From assembly GCA_963701325.1 (NCBI GenBank), contig OY969604.1:1-64000 (forward strand): 64,000 bases of DNA, given 5' to 3'. Positions 16,513-26,161 of the stretch are shown here, piece by piece. A model generated the notes under the pieces. That model did no database searches, was not told the DNA's origin, and saw only the letters and a list, made by a program, of their open reading frames with translations. The stretch's first letter is position 1. Every line of letters starts with the position of its first letter. A program made the position numbers and the translations under genes. This DNA comes from Bog-756 sp963701325. GTDB taxonomy: Bacteria; Actinomycetota; Acidimicrobiia; Acidimicrobiales; RAAP-2.

Positions 16513-17541
16513 GCAGTGCCGGCCTCGGAGCCGTGCGCATCCTTGAGCGCGTCGACCAGCTCTCCGACGAGGTCCTCGGTCACCTGGTAGGGCGTGTAGA
16601 AGGCGACCCGCTCTGCCGTCCCTCCGAACCGGGCGGCGATGGTGGCTGCGACCTGCTTGGGCGAACCGACCGCAGCCAACGTCGCCAGCATCGCGTCGTC
16701 GATGCTGGTCGGCATCTCGTCCCAGCGACCCTCCTTGGACAACCTGTTCAGCTCGGGTTGCAGGTCCTCCCACCCTTCGACTTCGAGGACCGGTCTGTAG
16801 GCCGGCGTGGACCCGTAGAAGGCGAGGAGCCAGCGCGAGCCGGACCTGGCGGTCTCCAGCTCGGTGTCGTCCCTCCCGCAGCACACGATCACCTCCGCGG
16901 TCACCTCGAGATCGCTGCGAGCCCGGCCACCGCGGCGGAGGCCCTCTTCGATCGCCGGGAGTGTCCGCTCGCGGAAATGGCTCGCAGTATTGAAGGGCAT
17001 CACCAGCAACCCGTCTGCCACCTCGGCAGCCAGGCGGACCATCTGGGGGCCGAGCCCTCCGATGGCGATCGGGGGCGTCCCGTAGGGATTGGGCCCCGGA
17101 TCGAATGTCGGGGTCATCAGGGTGTGCGACGAGAACTCCCCCCGGAAGTCGAGGCGTTCCCCGGTCTCCCATGAGTGGAAGATGGCCCGGAGGGCGGCGA
17201 TCTTGTCCCGCATTCGCCGCGACCGGCCGCTCGAACTCCGCTCCGTACCGTCGCTCGATCTGAGCCTTGACCTGGGTTCCGAGCCCGAGCGTGAAGCGAC
17301 CCTTCGAAAGGAGCTGGAGATCGTTGGCCTGGTGGGCGAGCTGGATCGGGTTGCGGGGAAAGGCGATGGCCACGTTGGTGGCCAACTCGAGCGAATGGGT
17401 GGCCTGCGCAGCGAGGATCAGCGGGGTGAACACGTCATGGGGCCCCTCGAAGCTGAACGCGCCGTCGAGGCCGAGGTGCTCGAGTCGACGAGCGTGGTCG
17501 GGGGCCGCCTCGCCATCAGCCAGCTGGGTGTCGAACTTCAT
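16509..17541 (-). pseudogene. F420-dependent LLM-class oxidoreductase gene with a +1 frameshift
   Basis: Two frames together encode a luciferase-like protein of about 343 residues. The first half starts MKFDTQLADG and runs to RRYGAEFERPVA, including LATNVAIAFPRNP and GLGTQVKAQIERRYG. The second resumes MRDKIAALRAIFHSWETG and contains GLGPQMVRLAAEVADGLL. This matches the TIGR03617-type F420-dependent LLM family of actinobacteria. One extra base near 17213-17214 (AA in the gene sense) breaks the frame; deleting it gives ERPVAAMRDKIAAL. The stop overlaps the hydratase start. Probably an active gene with a sequence error. Confidence 0.75.
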
Positions 17542-17662
17542 CGGGTCACGCGTCTTCCGCGAGGTGGTCGTGCCGAGTCCACTCCCGTGGAACGGTTGGC
17601 GCAAGTGCGCTCGACCCGCCGGGTCCTCGCCGGAACGGTCAGAGGCGGCGGCCCGGACGGAG

Positions 17663-19048
17663 TCAGAGCCGATTGGTCCAGGCGTGTGCCCCCATCTGGA
17701 CGGCGTCCCAGGGGCTTCCCAGTGGAGGGGTGTAGGAGAGGTCCAGGTCACTCATCTGCTCGACCGTCATGCCGTGGAAGAGTGCCGTCGCTGCGATGTC
17801 GATCCGCTTGGCCACCTCCGCCTGGCGGTGTCCGAACAGCTGGACCCCGAGCAGTTGGCCGGTGGAGCGGTCGCCTGTGAAGCGCATGGCGATTCTGTGA
17901 CTTCCCGGGTAGTACGCCTTGTGGTCGTCCGCCTCGCATCCGACGGTCACCGGGTCGAAGCCTGCGGACCGCGCTTCGTGGTCCCGCAGTCCGGTCCGGG
18001 CGACGGCGTGGTCGAAGATCTTGACCACCTGGGTCCCGAGGCTCCCGGCGAAGACGCGGTTCCGGCCGAGGGCGTTCTCGCCGGCCACGCGGCCCTGCTT
18101 GTGTGCAGTCGTGCCGAGCGGGAGATAGGTGACGCCGAGGAGCCGGTGGTGGGTGATCGCGGAGTCACCGGCCGCGAAGACGTGGGGGAGAGTCGTCCGC
18201 ATCCGGGGGTCCACCTCGAGGGCACCACCGTGGCCGAGTGTGGCTCCCGCGGCGGCGGCCAGCTGTGTGTCCGGTCGCACGCCGACGACCAGCAGGACCA
18301 TGTCGACGCACCGGTGCACCTCACCCGCGGTGGTCCTCGCGTCGACCCTGAGCCGACCACCGCCATCACTCGGGCACCGGGAGATCCTGGTCGCGGTGGT
18401 ACCGGTGAGGACCTCGACACCGTGCTCTGTGAGCTGGGCGCGGACCAGTGCCCCGAGCTCGGGATCGACGGTCGGGAGGACCTCTTCGAGCTGCTCCATC
18501 TGGGTGACCCGGAGACCGCGTGTGGCGAGCGCTTCTGCCATTTCGAGGCCGATGTAGCCGGCTCCGACGATCACTGCGCTGGCAGGAGCGGCATCCTCGA
18601 GCGTCTTCATGACGGCAAAGGTGTCGCCCATCGAATGGAGGAGATGGACGCCGTCCTCGGCACCGAGGGCACCCTCGCCGCTGACCCCCTCGATCGGGGG
18701 CATGGCCGGGAGAGCACCGGTGCCGACGATGAGTTCGTCGTACGAGAGCAGCTCCTCCGTGCCATCAGGGTCGGTGACCAGCAGGGTACGGTCCGCCACG
18801 TTGATCCGGCGAGCCAGAGTGTCGACCCGCACCTCCATCCCGGTCTGCTCCAGGTCGGCAGTGGTGCGGTGCGCAAGGTTCTGCCAATGGCTCACGTCGC
18901 CTGAGATGTAGTAGGGGATGCCGCAGATGGAGAAGTTGGGATAGGCGTCGGCAAGCACCACGGTGACCCTCGCTGTGCGGTCGAGCTCTCGGATCCGCAG
19001 GGCGGCGCTGATCCCGGCGTCACTGCCTCCGACGGCGACGATGTGCAT
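17663..19048 (-). CDS. FAD-dependent pyridine-nucleotide disulfide reductase (CoA-disulfide reductase/Nox type), ars cluster
   Basis: A 461-residue flavoprotein. N-terminal AVGGSDAGISAAL binds FAD. NFSICGIPYYISG carries a single redox cysteine (residue 42) as in CoA-disulfide reductases and NADH oxidases, not the CxxxxC pair of glutathione reductase. AVIVGAGYIGLEMAEAL is the NAD(P)H site, and VFAAGDSA the second FAD motif. The C-terminal dimerisation domain is complete. The ATG has an AGGAGA site. It is the last gene of a run with arsI and an aquaporin, 38 bp after the latter. In that context it may reduce arsenic species or the thiols that handle them; this is inference. The frame is open far upstream but that part is a shadow of the aquaporin gene. 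Confidence 0.88.
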   Translation of the reverse strand: MHIVAVGGSDAGISAALRIRELDRTARVTVVLADAYPNFSICGIPYYISGDVSHWQNLAHRTTADLEQTGMEVRVDTLARRINVADRTLLVTDPDGTEELLSYDELIVGTGALPAMPPIEGVSGEGALGAEDGVHLLHSMGDTFAVMKTLEDAAPASAVIVGAGYIGLEMAEALATRGLRVTQMEQLEEVLPTVDPELGALVRAQLTEHGVEVLTGTTATRISRCPSDGGGRLRVDARTTAGEVHRCVDMVLLVVGVRPDTQLAAAAGATLGHGGALEVDPRMRTTLPHVFAAGDSAITHHRLLGVTYLPLGTTAHKQGRVAGENALGRNRVFAGSLGTQVVKIFDHAVARTGLRDHEARSAGFDPVTVGCEADDHKAYYPGSHRIAMRFTGDRSTGQLLGVQLFGHRQAEVAKRIDIAATALFHGMTVEQMSDLDLSYTPPLGSPWDAVQMGAHAWTNRL

Positions 19049-19086
19049 TGGATCTCCTCGGGCTGGGGTCGATGCCGACGGTCCGC

Positions 19087-19836
19087 TCAGTGGTGGGCCT
19101 CGAACCCGGTCTCTGGGTCTTGGGTCCCTCGCAGGTGGGGCACGATGATGTCGGCGGATTCTGCCGGGGTGATCCCGGGGTAGAGCAGGAAGATGAGGCC
19201 GACCGCGGCGATCCCACCGACGATCTGGGCTCCGATGAACCACGGGGCGGACGACGGTGCGATTCCGGCGAAGGTGTTGGAGAACATCCGCCCGATGGTG
19301 ATGGCCGGGTTGGCGAAGCTGGTCGACGAGGTGAAGAAGTAGGCGGCCGTGATGTAGGCGCCGACAGCCGCGGGCGTGTAAGCGGTCTTTCCGGAGCGGG
19401 CCAGTGCGAAGATCACCAGGACCAGCCCGAGGGTGGCGACGACCTCGGAGAGCAGGTGCGGCCCGGTGGCCCGGTGATGGGTCGAGATCGAGACGGTCCG
19501 GAGCGAGAACATGACGTTCGCCACGATGGCGCCGGTGACGCACCCGGCCACCTGGGCGGGCAGATACGCGGCGGCGTCACGCCAGGAGATCCCACCGAAG
19601 GCGGCATCCACGAACGAGACGACCGGGTTGAAATGAGCGCCCGACAGGGCCCCGAAGATCAGGATGACCGCGAACAGGCCGGCTCCGGTCACGATGGCGT
19701 TCTGCAGCAGTTCCAGCCCGTGGTTTCCCGGGGAGAGCTGTTGGGCGGCGATGCCCGATCCGACGACGATGGCGGCGAGGAAGGCACTGCCGAGGTACTC
19801 CGCGGCCAGGCGGCGCCACAGGACGACGTCGTTCAC
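19087..19836 (-). CDS. Aquaglyceroporin-like MIP channel with NPV/NPA motifs, ars cluster
   Basis: A 249-residue six-helix MIP channel. The first pore motif is SGAHFNPVVSF (NPV at residues 70-72 instead of NPA), the second is SFANPAITIGR (NPA at 176-178). MIP channels inside arsenic operons, such as AqpS, move arsenite down its gradient, and the altered first motif fits a wider-substrate channel. A GTG start after AGGACC is preferred over the longer open frame. It lies between arsI and the disulfide reductase, so arsenite exit is the natural hypothesis. Water or other metalloid transport is also possible. Confidence 0.85.
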   Translation of the reverse strand: MNDVVLWRRLAAEYLGSAFLAAIVVGSGIAAQQLSPGNHGLELLQNAIVTGAGLFAVILIFGALSGAHFNPVVSFVDAAFGGISWRDAAAYLPAQVAGCVTGAIVANVMFSLRTVSISTHHRATGPHLLSEVVATLGLVLVIFALARSGKTAYTPAAVGAYITAAYFFTSSTSFANPAITIGRMFSNTFAGIAPSSAPWFIGAQIVGGIAAVGLIFLLYPGITPAESADIIVPHLRGTQDPETGFEAHH

Positions 19837-19861
19837 GGTGGTCCTGGCGAGCCGAGGCGGA

Positions 19862-20326
19862 TTATGAGCAGCAGCTGGATGCGGACCCAGCCGAGGTCGC
19901 GGTCGGCAGCTCGCCCTCGGCGGTGTGGCTGTGCCCGTCCCGGGCGGTGTCCTCGAAGCTGTCCGCATCCGCGAGCACCGTGTAGACCTCCCAACGGGCA
20001 CCGTCGGGTCCATCCACCCAGACCTTGTCCTGGATCGCGTAGCAGCACGTGGTCTGCGCCTCGACGCGTGCCTCTATCTCCTGGTCACTCAAGGACGCCG
20101 CCGCAGCGAGCACTGCGCCGGGTGACCCGACCTCGACCCCGAGGTGGTTGATGGAGCCCGGCTGGCCGGCCCCTTCGATGAGCACCAGCTTGAGGGGTGG
20201 CTCGGCGATCGAGAAGTTGGCATAGCGGGGGCGGACCTTGGCCGGACGGGCATTGAACAGCTTCGAATAGAAGGCGACGGCTTGGTCGAGATCGGACACA
20301 TTGAGGGCGAGTTGCACGCGGGACAT
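19862..20326 (-). CDS. arsI: ArsI/CadI-family metalloenzyme (C-As lyase-like)
   Basis: A 154-residue VOC-fold protein that matches ArsI, the Fe(II) dioxygenase cleaving the carbon-arsenic bond of trivalent organoarsenicals. Seen: MSRVQLALNV with Gln5, SINHLGVEV with His61 and RWEVYT with Glu113, the expected Fe ligands; TTCCYAIQDKVWV gives the vicinal cysteine pair (94, 95) that holds MAs(III). The C-terminus ends SSCCS, another cysteine pair seen in ArsI homologs. It is divergent from arsR and first in its operon. The CadI (cadmium-induced) annotation belongs to the same family. Confidence 0.88.
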   Translation of the reverse strand: MSRVQLALNVSDLDQAVAFYSKLFNARPAKVRPRYANFSIAEPPLKLVLIEGAGQPGSINHLGVEVGSPGAVLAAAASLSDQEIEARVEAQTTCCYAIQDKVWVDGPDGARWEVYTVLADADSFEDTARDGHSHTAEGELPTATSAGSASSCCS

Positions 20327-20337
20327 GGCGCTCCCTT

Positions 20338-20356
20338 ACATTGAAGGCTGTCGATT
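20338..20356. promoter_or_regulatory. ArsR-like operator, copy 1
   Basis: acattgaaggctgtcgatt, 11 bp upstream of the arsI start. It matches copy 2 (20373-20391) at about 15 of 19 bases and has an imperfect ATTGA...TCGAT symmetry. Its place fits repression of the arsI operon. Confidence 0.6.
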
Positions 20357-20372
20357 GTCGAGTATGGACGAT

Positions 20373-20391
20373 ACATTGACGGATGTCAATA
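20373..20391. promoter_or_regulatory. ArsR-like operator, copy 2
   Basis: acattgacggatgtcaata contains a perfect inverted repeat ATTGAC-GGAT-GTCAAT at 20375-20390, of the kind bound by ArsR/SmtB repressors. It lies just before the arsR ribosome site, so it fits autoregulation. Confidence 0.7.
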
Positions 20392-20406
20392 TACTGGAGC
20401 GAGAAC

Positions 20407-20766
20407 GTGACGACCGAAACCACCGACCCGGAGCTCCTCTGCTGCCCGCCACTGACCGGGCGCGCCCTCTCCAACGAGCAGGCGGTCGCGATGGCCGAGG
20501 TGCTCGCCGCGCTCGGCGATCCCGTCCGGCTCCGGATCTTCTCGATCGTGGCCAGCGAGGGGGAGGTCTGCAGCTGCAACCTCGAGGGACCGCTTGGCAA
20601 GAGCCAGCCCACGATCTCCCACCACACGCACAGGCTCGCCGCTGCAGGCCTCATCGTCGGCGAAAAGCGGGGGCGCTGGATGTGGTGGCGTGCGGTCCCT
20701 GCCCAGCTGACCGCGCTGCGAGTCGCCCTCGGCGGAATCGACGACACCCAGCAGTCGCCAGCGTGA
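20407..20766 (+). CDS. arsR: ArsR-family arsenic-responsive repressor
   Basis: A 119-residue winged-helix repressor. LLCCPPL (Cys12, Cys13) and VCSCNL (Cys55, Cys57) supply thiolates like the Cys15-Cys16-Cys55 site of the Corynebacterium glutamicum ArsR, so As(III)/Sb(III) sensing is likely. The recognition helix is in GKSQPTISHHTHRLAAAGLI. An ATG eight codons earlier lies inside the inverted repeat, so the GTG with a GGAG site is the better start. It is divergent from arsI and should control both directions. A long-loop hairpin (20824-20870) follows the gene. Confidence 0.9.
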   Translation: MTTETTDPELLCCPPLTGRALSNEQAVAMAEVLAALGDPVRLRIFSIVASEGEVCSCNLEGPLGKSQPTISHHTHRLAAAGLIVGEKRGRWMWWRAVPAQLTALRVALGGIDDTQQSPA

Positions 20767-20948
20767 CAGCAGCGTCTGCCGACGAGGTGCACGCAATCGG
20801 GTAACGCCAGGAGTGGACCTGGACCGGCGGGGTGGGGGAGGGGCCGGTCTCGGGACTCTCGCCCCGCCGGGCGAATAGAGTTGCTCCGAGTACCTGCCCG
20901 TTGCCGACGACGACTGTCGGCACGCCGATCGGAGGGATCGCGAGCGTC

Positions 20949-21404
20949 ATGACCCAAGTGGAGATTCCGACTGCGGTGCACATCGGGGCCGACGATCTCC
21001 CGTTCGTCGACATCGGCGACGGCAACAAGCTCAAGGTGATCCAGGTCAAGCCAGAAGAGGGCCTCTGGATCGTCGAGAACATCTTCCAGGCCGGCTACGA
21101 GGTCCAGACCCACCGGCATACCGGTCCCGTCTACGCCTACACCGTTTCTGGTGCATGGCGGTACAAGGAGTACGACTACGTCAATCACGCTGGGTCGTTT
21201 CTCTACGAGCCTGCCGGGTCGGTGCACACCCTGCAGTGCGTCGAAGACCAGACACGGGTCTGGTTCCAGATGTACGGCGTCAACCTCAACCTCGACGCCG
21301 CTGGCAATGTGGAGAGCGTGTTCGACGGAGCGGGGACCCTGGCTGCCTACCTGGCCCTCTGCGAGGCGGAGGGCTTTCCGCCGCCGAAGGTGCTGGTTGG
21401 ATGA
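20949..21404 (+). CDS. Cupin-domain protein (dihydroxyacetophenone dioxygenase-like)
   Basis: A 151-residue cupin. THRHTGPVYAYTVSGAWRYKE holds the two metal-binding histidines of cupin motif 1, and AGSFLYEPAGSVHTL is motif 2 with the third histidine. The layout is that of the 2,4'-dihydroxyacetophenone dioxygenase-like group, though such assignments are loose. The ATG follows GGAGGG. The next gene starts 150 bp downstream on the same strand; they may form a unit. Confidence 0.8.
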   Translation: MTQVEIPTAVHIGADDLPFVDIGDGNKLKVIQVKPEEGLWIVENIFQAGYEVQTHRHTGPVYAYTVSGAWRYKEYDYVNHAGSFLYEPAGSVHTLQCVEDQTRVWFQMYGVNLNLDAAGNVESVFDGAGTLAAYLALCEAEGFPPPKVLVG

Positions 21405-21556
21405 GGAGCGCGGGTCGGACCGGCGGGTCCGATGTCACGACCAGGCAGGAATAGCCGGGGAACGGAGCCCCGCCGCCTCTGTCGCGAACGGCGCGGGCTG
21501 CACCGAGGATGATCTGCCGCCGAAACGCGGCCCGACGCAGCACGGAGGGAACCACC

Positions 21557-22720
21557 ATGGCTAATCCGATCGGGCCCTTGGGCCCGGCCGACGAGGACTT
21601 CAACCACCAGATCGTCGACACCTTCTCGACCGTGGGACCGAGCGATCCCTCGTGGACCGAGAAGGTCTGTGCGATGGCGGCGAAGCGAGACGGGACCCTG
21701 CAGCTCGGCTTCGGCCTCGGCAAGTACACCAACCGAAACATCCTGGACGGGTACGCAGGCATCTCGCGCGGTGTCGAGCAGTTGACCGTGCGCGGCAGTC
21801 GCCGACTCTTCCCGGACCCGGACCGGACGATGGTCGGACCGGTGCGGTACGAGGTGCTGGAGCCGATGAAACGGATCCGGTTCGCGCTCGAGGCCAACGA
21901 GTGCCAACCCGTCGCCTTCGACTGGGTCTTCGAGGCGATGCTGCCGCCCGCCCTCGAGGAGCGCACCCACCAGCGGGCCCCCCTCGGCTACCGGGTGAGC
22001 GCCGAGCTGGTTCGCTATCACCAGATCGGAGTGGCCGCTGGGTGGGTCGAGATCGACGGAGAGCGAGAGGTGATCGACCCGGACGAATGGGTCTCCACCC
22101 GAGACCACTCGTGGGGGGTGCGCTACGACGTCGGCGTGCCCCCGACCGACACCGACCCGTTCAATCCGGCGTCGGACATGGACTTCCGAATGATCTGGAG
22201 CCCCGTGCTCATGCAGGACCCCGACGGCAGCCGGTGGGGGCTGTTCCTGCACCTGGTCCACGCCGAGGGATTCGGCCGGTCGCACCGGACGGTGATCGGA
22301 GGAATCGAGCACACAGACGGCCGCGTCGAGCGGGTCGCTGACATCGATCTCGATCTGGCCTACGACCCGGCGAACCGGCGACTCCTCGGCGGCACGGTGA
22401 CCGCGCAGATGGAGGACGGCGGTGAACGCCGATTCCAATTCGAGGTGCCGACCCAGACCGGGTTCCAGCTCGGCGTCGGGCTGTACTTCGGGTGGAGAGG
22501 TCACCACCACGGCGAGTGGCGTGGTGAACTGCACATCGACGGGGAACGGCTCCCGGACTGTTCAGATCCGGAGCTCGCACGTGAGATGCACCAGCTCCGG
22601 GACACCGTCGTCCATGTGCGTGATCTCGACCGCGGCGGCGAAGGATGGGGCAACTGCCAGCCGATGATCGCGGGCGCCTTCCCGCAGCTCGGTCTCACCG
22701 CAGAGTCGTCCTTCTGGTGA
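21557..22720 (+). CDS. Hydroxyneurosporene-synthase-like / DUF7064-type protein
   Basis: A 387-residue protein of beta-rich, lipocalin-like (AttH/CrtC-type) pattern: DHSWGVRYDVG, FGRSHRTVIGGIEH and EWRGELHIDGERL are the recognisable stretches. Such proteins are common in mycobacteria and related actinomycetes as uncharacterised hypothetical proteins near lipid or steroid genes. A GGAGGG site precedes the ATG, so the longer frame is rejected. Function unknown. No membrane segment or signal peptide. Confidence 0.75.
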   Translation: MANPIGPLGPADEDFNHQIVDTFSTVGPSDPSWTEKVCAMAAKRDGTLQLGFGLGKYTNRNILDGYAGISRGVEQLTVRGSRRLFPDPDRTMVGPVRYEVLEPMKRIRFALEANECQPVAFDWVFEAMLPPALEERTHQRAPLGYRVSAELVRYHQIGVAAGWVEIDGEREVIDPDEWVSTRDHSWGVRYDVGVPPTDTDPFNPASDMDFRMIWSPVLMQDPDGSRWGLFLHLVHAEGFGRSHRTVIGGIEHTDGRVERVADIDLDLAYDPANRRLLGGTVTAQMEDGGERRFQFEVPTQTGFQLGVGLYFGWRGHHHGEWRGELHIDGERLPDCSDPELAREMHQLRDTVVHVRDLDRGGEGWGNCQPMIAGAFPQLGLTAESSFW

Positions 22721-22750
22721 TCCGACCGTCGAGGCCCGCTGGTGTGGGGA

Positions 22751-22788
22751 GCGTCCCCGTGCCGGCCTGCCCGGCCGACACGGGGCGC
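22751..22788. terminator. Bidirectional terminator-like hairpin
   Basis: A 16-bp GC-rich stem with one bulge and one mismatch (GCGTCCCCGTGCCGGCC against GGCCGACACGGGGCGC) around a 5-nt loop, between two convergent genes. No T-run. The rest of the 247-bp gap shows nothing else. Confidence 0.55.
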
Positions 22789-22967
22789 TGCAACCCTGCG
22801 GTCCGCCGACAGATCGCACCGGGGAGGGTGTGGATCGGACCGCCACCCGTTCTACCAACCGCTCGGTGACGCCACCGTCACGAATGGCTGAAGCTTCGGT
22901 GAACAGGTGGTGACCGACCGGCGGACGACCACGAGCCCGGCCCGAGGGGATCGGTGCCGATCTGGCC

Positions 22968-23438
22968 TCAGAGTGTCGACGAGAGGGCAGCCAGTGCGGC
23001 GGCATCCCGCTCGGCGAGGTCGGAGATCATGGCGTCCGCTTGGCGCAGCCGGGTCCCGAGCTCGACCAGCAGCTTGTAGGCGACCGACGGTGCGGAGGAC
23101 TGGAGGGAACGGAACTCGCGCCTCGACAGCACCAGGAGGGTCAGATCGGTGTCGGCCACCACCGTCGCCGTTCGATCGCCCCCGTCCAGGAGCGCGAGCT
23201 CGCCGAAGAACGAGCCAGGGCCGAGCACCGCGAGGGTGAGCCCATTGCGCGATGCGGTTGCCGAGCCGTCGACGATGATGAAGAACTCCTGACCCGGGGT
23301 CCCGAATGTCGCCACTTCGGTACCCTTCGTCACCTCGACCATCGACGTGAGGCTCTCGATCTCGTTGAGCTCTCGCTTCGTGCACCCCGAGAACAGGGAC
23401 ACGCCTCGCAACAGGTCCAGCCGTTTGTCTTTGCGCAT
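22968..23438 (-). CDS. Cyclic-nucleotide-binding-domain protein without DNA-binding part
   Basis: A 156-residue stand-alone CAP-type effector domain. GQEFFIIVDGSATASRNG and FFGELALLDGGDRTATVVADTDLTLLVLSR form the phosphate-binding cassette: GELALLDGGDRTATV has the Gly-Glu and the Arg that contact cyclic AMP. There is no winged helix after it, only an Ala-rich helix, so it is not a Crp-type transcription factor. It may act through protein contacts. Downstream on the same strand from the CBS gene, but with its own leader. Confidence 0.85.
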   Translation of the reverse strand: MRKDKRLDLLRGVSLFSGCTKRELNEIESLTSMVEVTKGTEVATFGTPGQEFFIIVDGSATASRNGLTLAVLGPGSFFGELALLDGGDRTATVVADTDLTLLVLSRREFRSLQSSAPSVAYKLLVELGTRLRQADAMISDLAERDAAALAALSSTL

Positions 23439-23518
23439 TCGAGCTCCCGCGACGAGGACTGATCCCTCTTCGGGCTATTCTCGTCACGGCCCCCGCCGAA
23501 TTGCAAGCACTGCCGGCG

Positions 23519-23950
23519 CTAGCGGGCGGTGATGTACTCCATCAGCTCGTTGCGGTCCTTCTCGAGCTCACCCATCCGGCTCTTGACCACGTCGCCGATG
23601 CTGACGATCCCGATCAGCTTCCCCTTCTCGACCACCGGCACATGGCGGATCCGCTGCTCGGTCATCAGATTCATGATCGACTGCACGTCGTCGGTGGGTG
23701 CGCACACCCGGACCGAACTCGACATGATCGAGGTCACCGGTTCGTCCAGTAGATCGGTTCGGACCTCGCTCAGGTGCCAGACGACGTCCCGCTCGGAGAC
23801 GATTCCCTCGATGGTGCCATCGCCTGGTGAGACGATGAGGGCGCCCACACGGTGGCGGACCAGCTCGGCCACGACCGTCCCCACCGTGACCTCGCGGGTG
23901 ACCGTTGCGACGCTGGTGCCCTTGGCCTCGAGGATGGTGGCGACGAGCAT
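23519..23950 (-). CDS. CBS-pair protein
   Basis: A 143-residue protein made of two CBS motifs: VTVGTVVAELVRHRVGALIV with GIVSERDVVWHL, then VCAPTDDVQSIMNLMTEQRIRHVPVVEKGKLIGIVSIGDVV, split here to VCAPTDDVQSIMNLM and RIRHVPVV. Such Bateman modules bind adenine nucleotides and sense energy state. A C-terminal helix (ELEKDRNELMEYITAR) may mediate oligomerisation. The ATG with a GGAGGGATC site is chosen over an upstream one. The next gene downstream on this strand is the cyclic-nucleotide-binding protein, 80 bp away. Confidence 0.88.
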   Translation of the reverse strand: MLVATILEAKGTSVATVTREVTVGTVVAELVRHRVGALIVSPGDGTIEGIVSERDVVWHLSEVRTDLLDEPVTSIMSSSVRVCAPTDDVQSIMNLMTEQRIRHVPVVEKGKLIGIVSIGDVVKSRMGELEKDRNELMEYITAR

Positions 23951-23987
23951 GATCCCTCCACTTCCGGCGCGGGAATCCCGCACCTCG

Positions 23988-24013
23988 TTCCGGCCACGAC
24001 ACGGTGGCCGGAA
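23988..24013 (-). terminator. Terminator hairpin of the ABC importer operon
   Basis: A perfect 10-bp stem TTCCGGCCAC/GTGGCCGGAA with a 6-nt loop, 64 bp after the last gene of the importer operon and just upstream of the CBS gene. No clear T-run. Confidence 0.55.
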
Positions 24014-24076
24014 TATCATCGCGCCAGCGAGACGCAAAAGATACCGGTCCGGGTGCCTGGAGCACCCCGGTCGTGC

Positions 24077-25128
24077 TCAGACGACGGAGGCCCGCTCTGG
24101 GAAGTGGCACGCGACCGGGTGGCCGCCGCCTCGGTCGACGAGGGCCGGAACCTCTTGGGCACAGAGCTCCTGGGCCTTCCAACACCTCGTGCGGAACCGG
24201 CACCCGCTCGGGGGAGCTTCCGGGCTGGGCACGTCGCCCTCGAGGACGATGTGCCGCCGCGAACGCTCCTTCCTGGGGTCGGGCACGGGAACGGCAGACA
24301 GCAGCGCCTGGGTATAGGGGTGCTCCGGGCGCCCGTAGACGTCGGCTCGGGTCCCCACCTCCACGATGCGCCCGAGGTACATGACGGCCACCCGATGCGA
24401 GATGTGGCGGACCACCGAGAGGTCGTGGGCGATGAACAGATAGGACACGCCGAGCTGCTGTTGGAGGTCCTCCAGGAGATTGACCACCCCAGCCTGGATG
24501 GAGACGTCGAGCGCCGAGACCGGTTCGTCGAGCACCAAGAGCTTGGGCTCCAGGATGAGGGCTCGGGCAATGCCGATCCGTTGTCGTTGGCCACCCGAGA
24601 ACTCGTTGGGGAACCGGCTGGCGTGATCGGGCTCGAGGCCGACCAGCTGCAGCGCATCCGCGACCCTCTGCCGCCCGGAGCCGCGCTCCCACAGACCATG
24701 GATGTGAAGGGGCTCGGCGAGCGACTCGCCCACCGACATCCTCGGGTCGAGCGAGGCGAAGGGATCCTGGAACACGACCTGGATGTCACGACGAACCTCT
24801 CGGATGGTGCGCGGCGCGAGGCCGACCAGCTCACGACCTTCGAATCGCACCGAGCCCGACGTCGGCTCGATGAGCTGGAGCACGGCCCGACCGGTCGTGG
24901 TCTTCCCGCAGCCCGACTCGCCGACGAGGCCCAGGGTCTCACCCTGCCGGATCGAGAAGCTCACCCCGCATACGGCGTGCACGGTCCCTCGCTGCCGGCG
25001 GAAGCTTCGGTTGCGGACCGGATAGTGCTTGACCAGATCGACGACCTCCAGGAGAGGCCCGGTCTCGTCAGCGACCACTGAGGAGCCGACCCCGGTGGTC
25101 ACCGCCGCATGCGGCCCGTCCGCCGCGG

Positions 25129-25132
<4 letters not shown>
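24077..25132 (-). CDS. Oligopeptide/nickel-type ABC importer ATP-binding protein (OppF/DppF)
   Basis: A 351-residue ATPase. GLVESGCGKTTTGRAVL (Walker A), EFSGGQRQRIGIARAL (signature) and LLVLDEPVSALDVS (Walker B) are intact. The C-terminal oligopeptide-transporter extension is present: PSGCRFRTRCWKAQELC carries cysteines that in DppD/DppF relatives hold an iron-sulfur cluster. The ATG overlaps the stop of the partner ATPase by four bases; a longer frame is ignored. It is the last gene of a five-gene importer operon and energises import with the preceding ATPase. Confidence 0.93.
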
Positions 25133-26160
<1,028 letters not shown>

Positions 26161-26161
26161 G

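Noticed and set aside
17663..19543. Apparent fusion of extra N-terminal sequence to the disulfide reductase
   Set aside because: The extension is the out-of-frame shadow of the aquaporin gene; the real start has a ribosome site and matches the family.
20824..20870. Riboswitch or terminator before the cupin gene
   Set aside because: The 9-bp stem has a 29-nt loop and no T-run, and nothing resembles a known riboswitch core.
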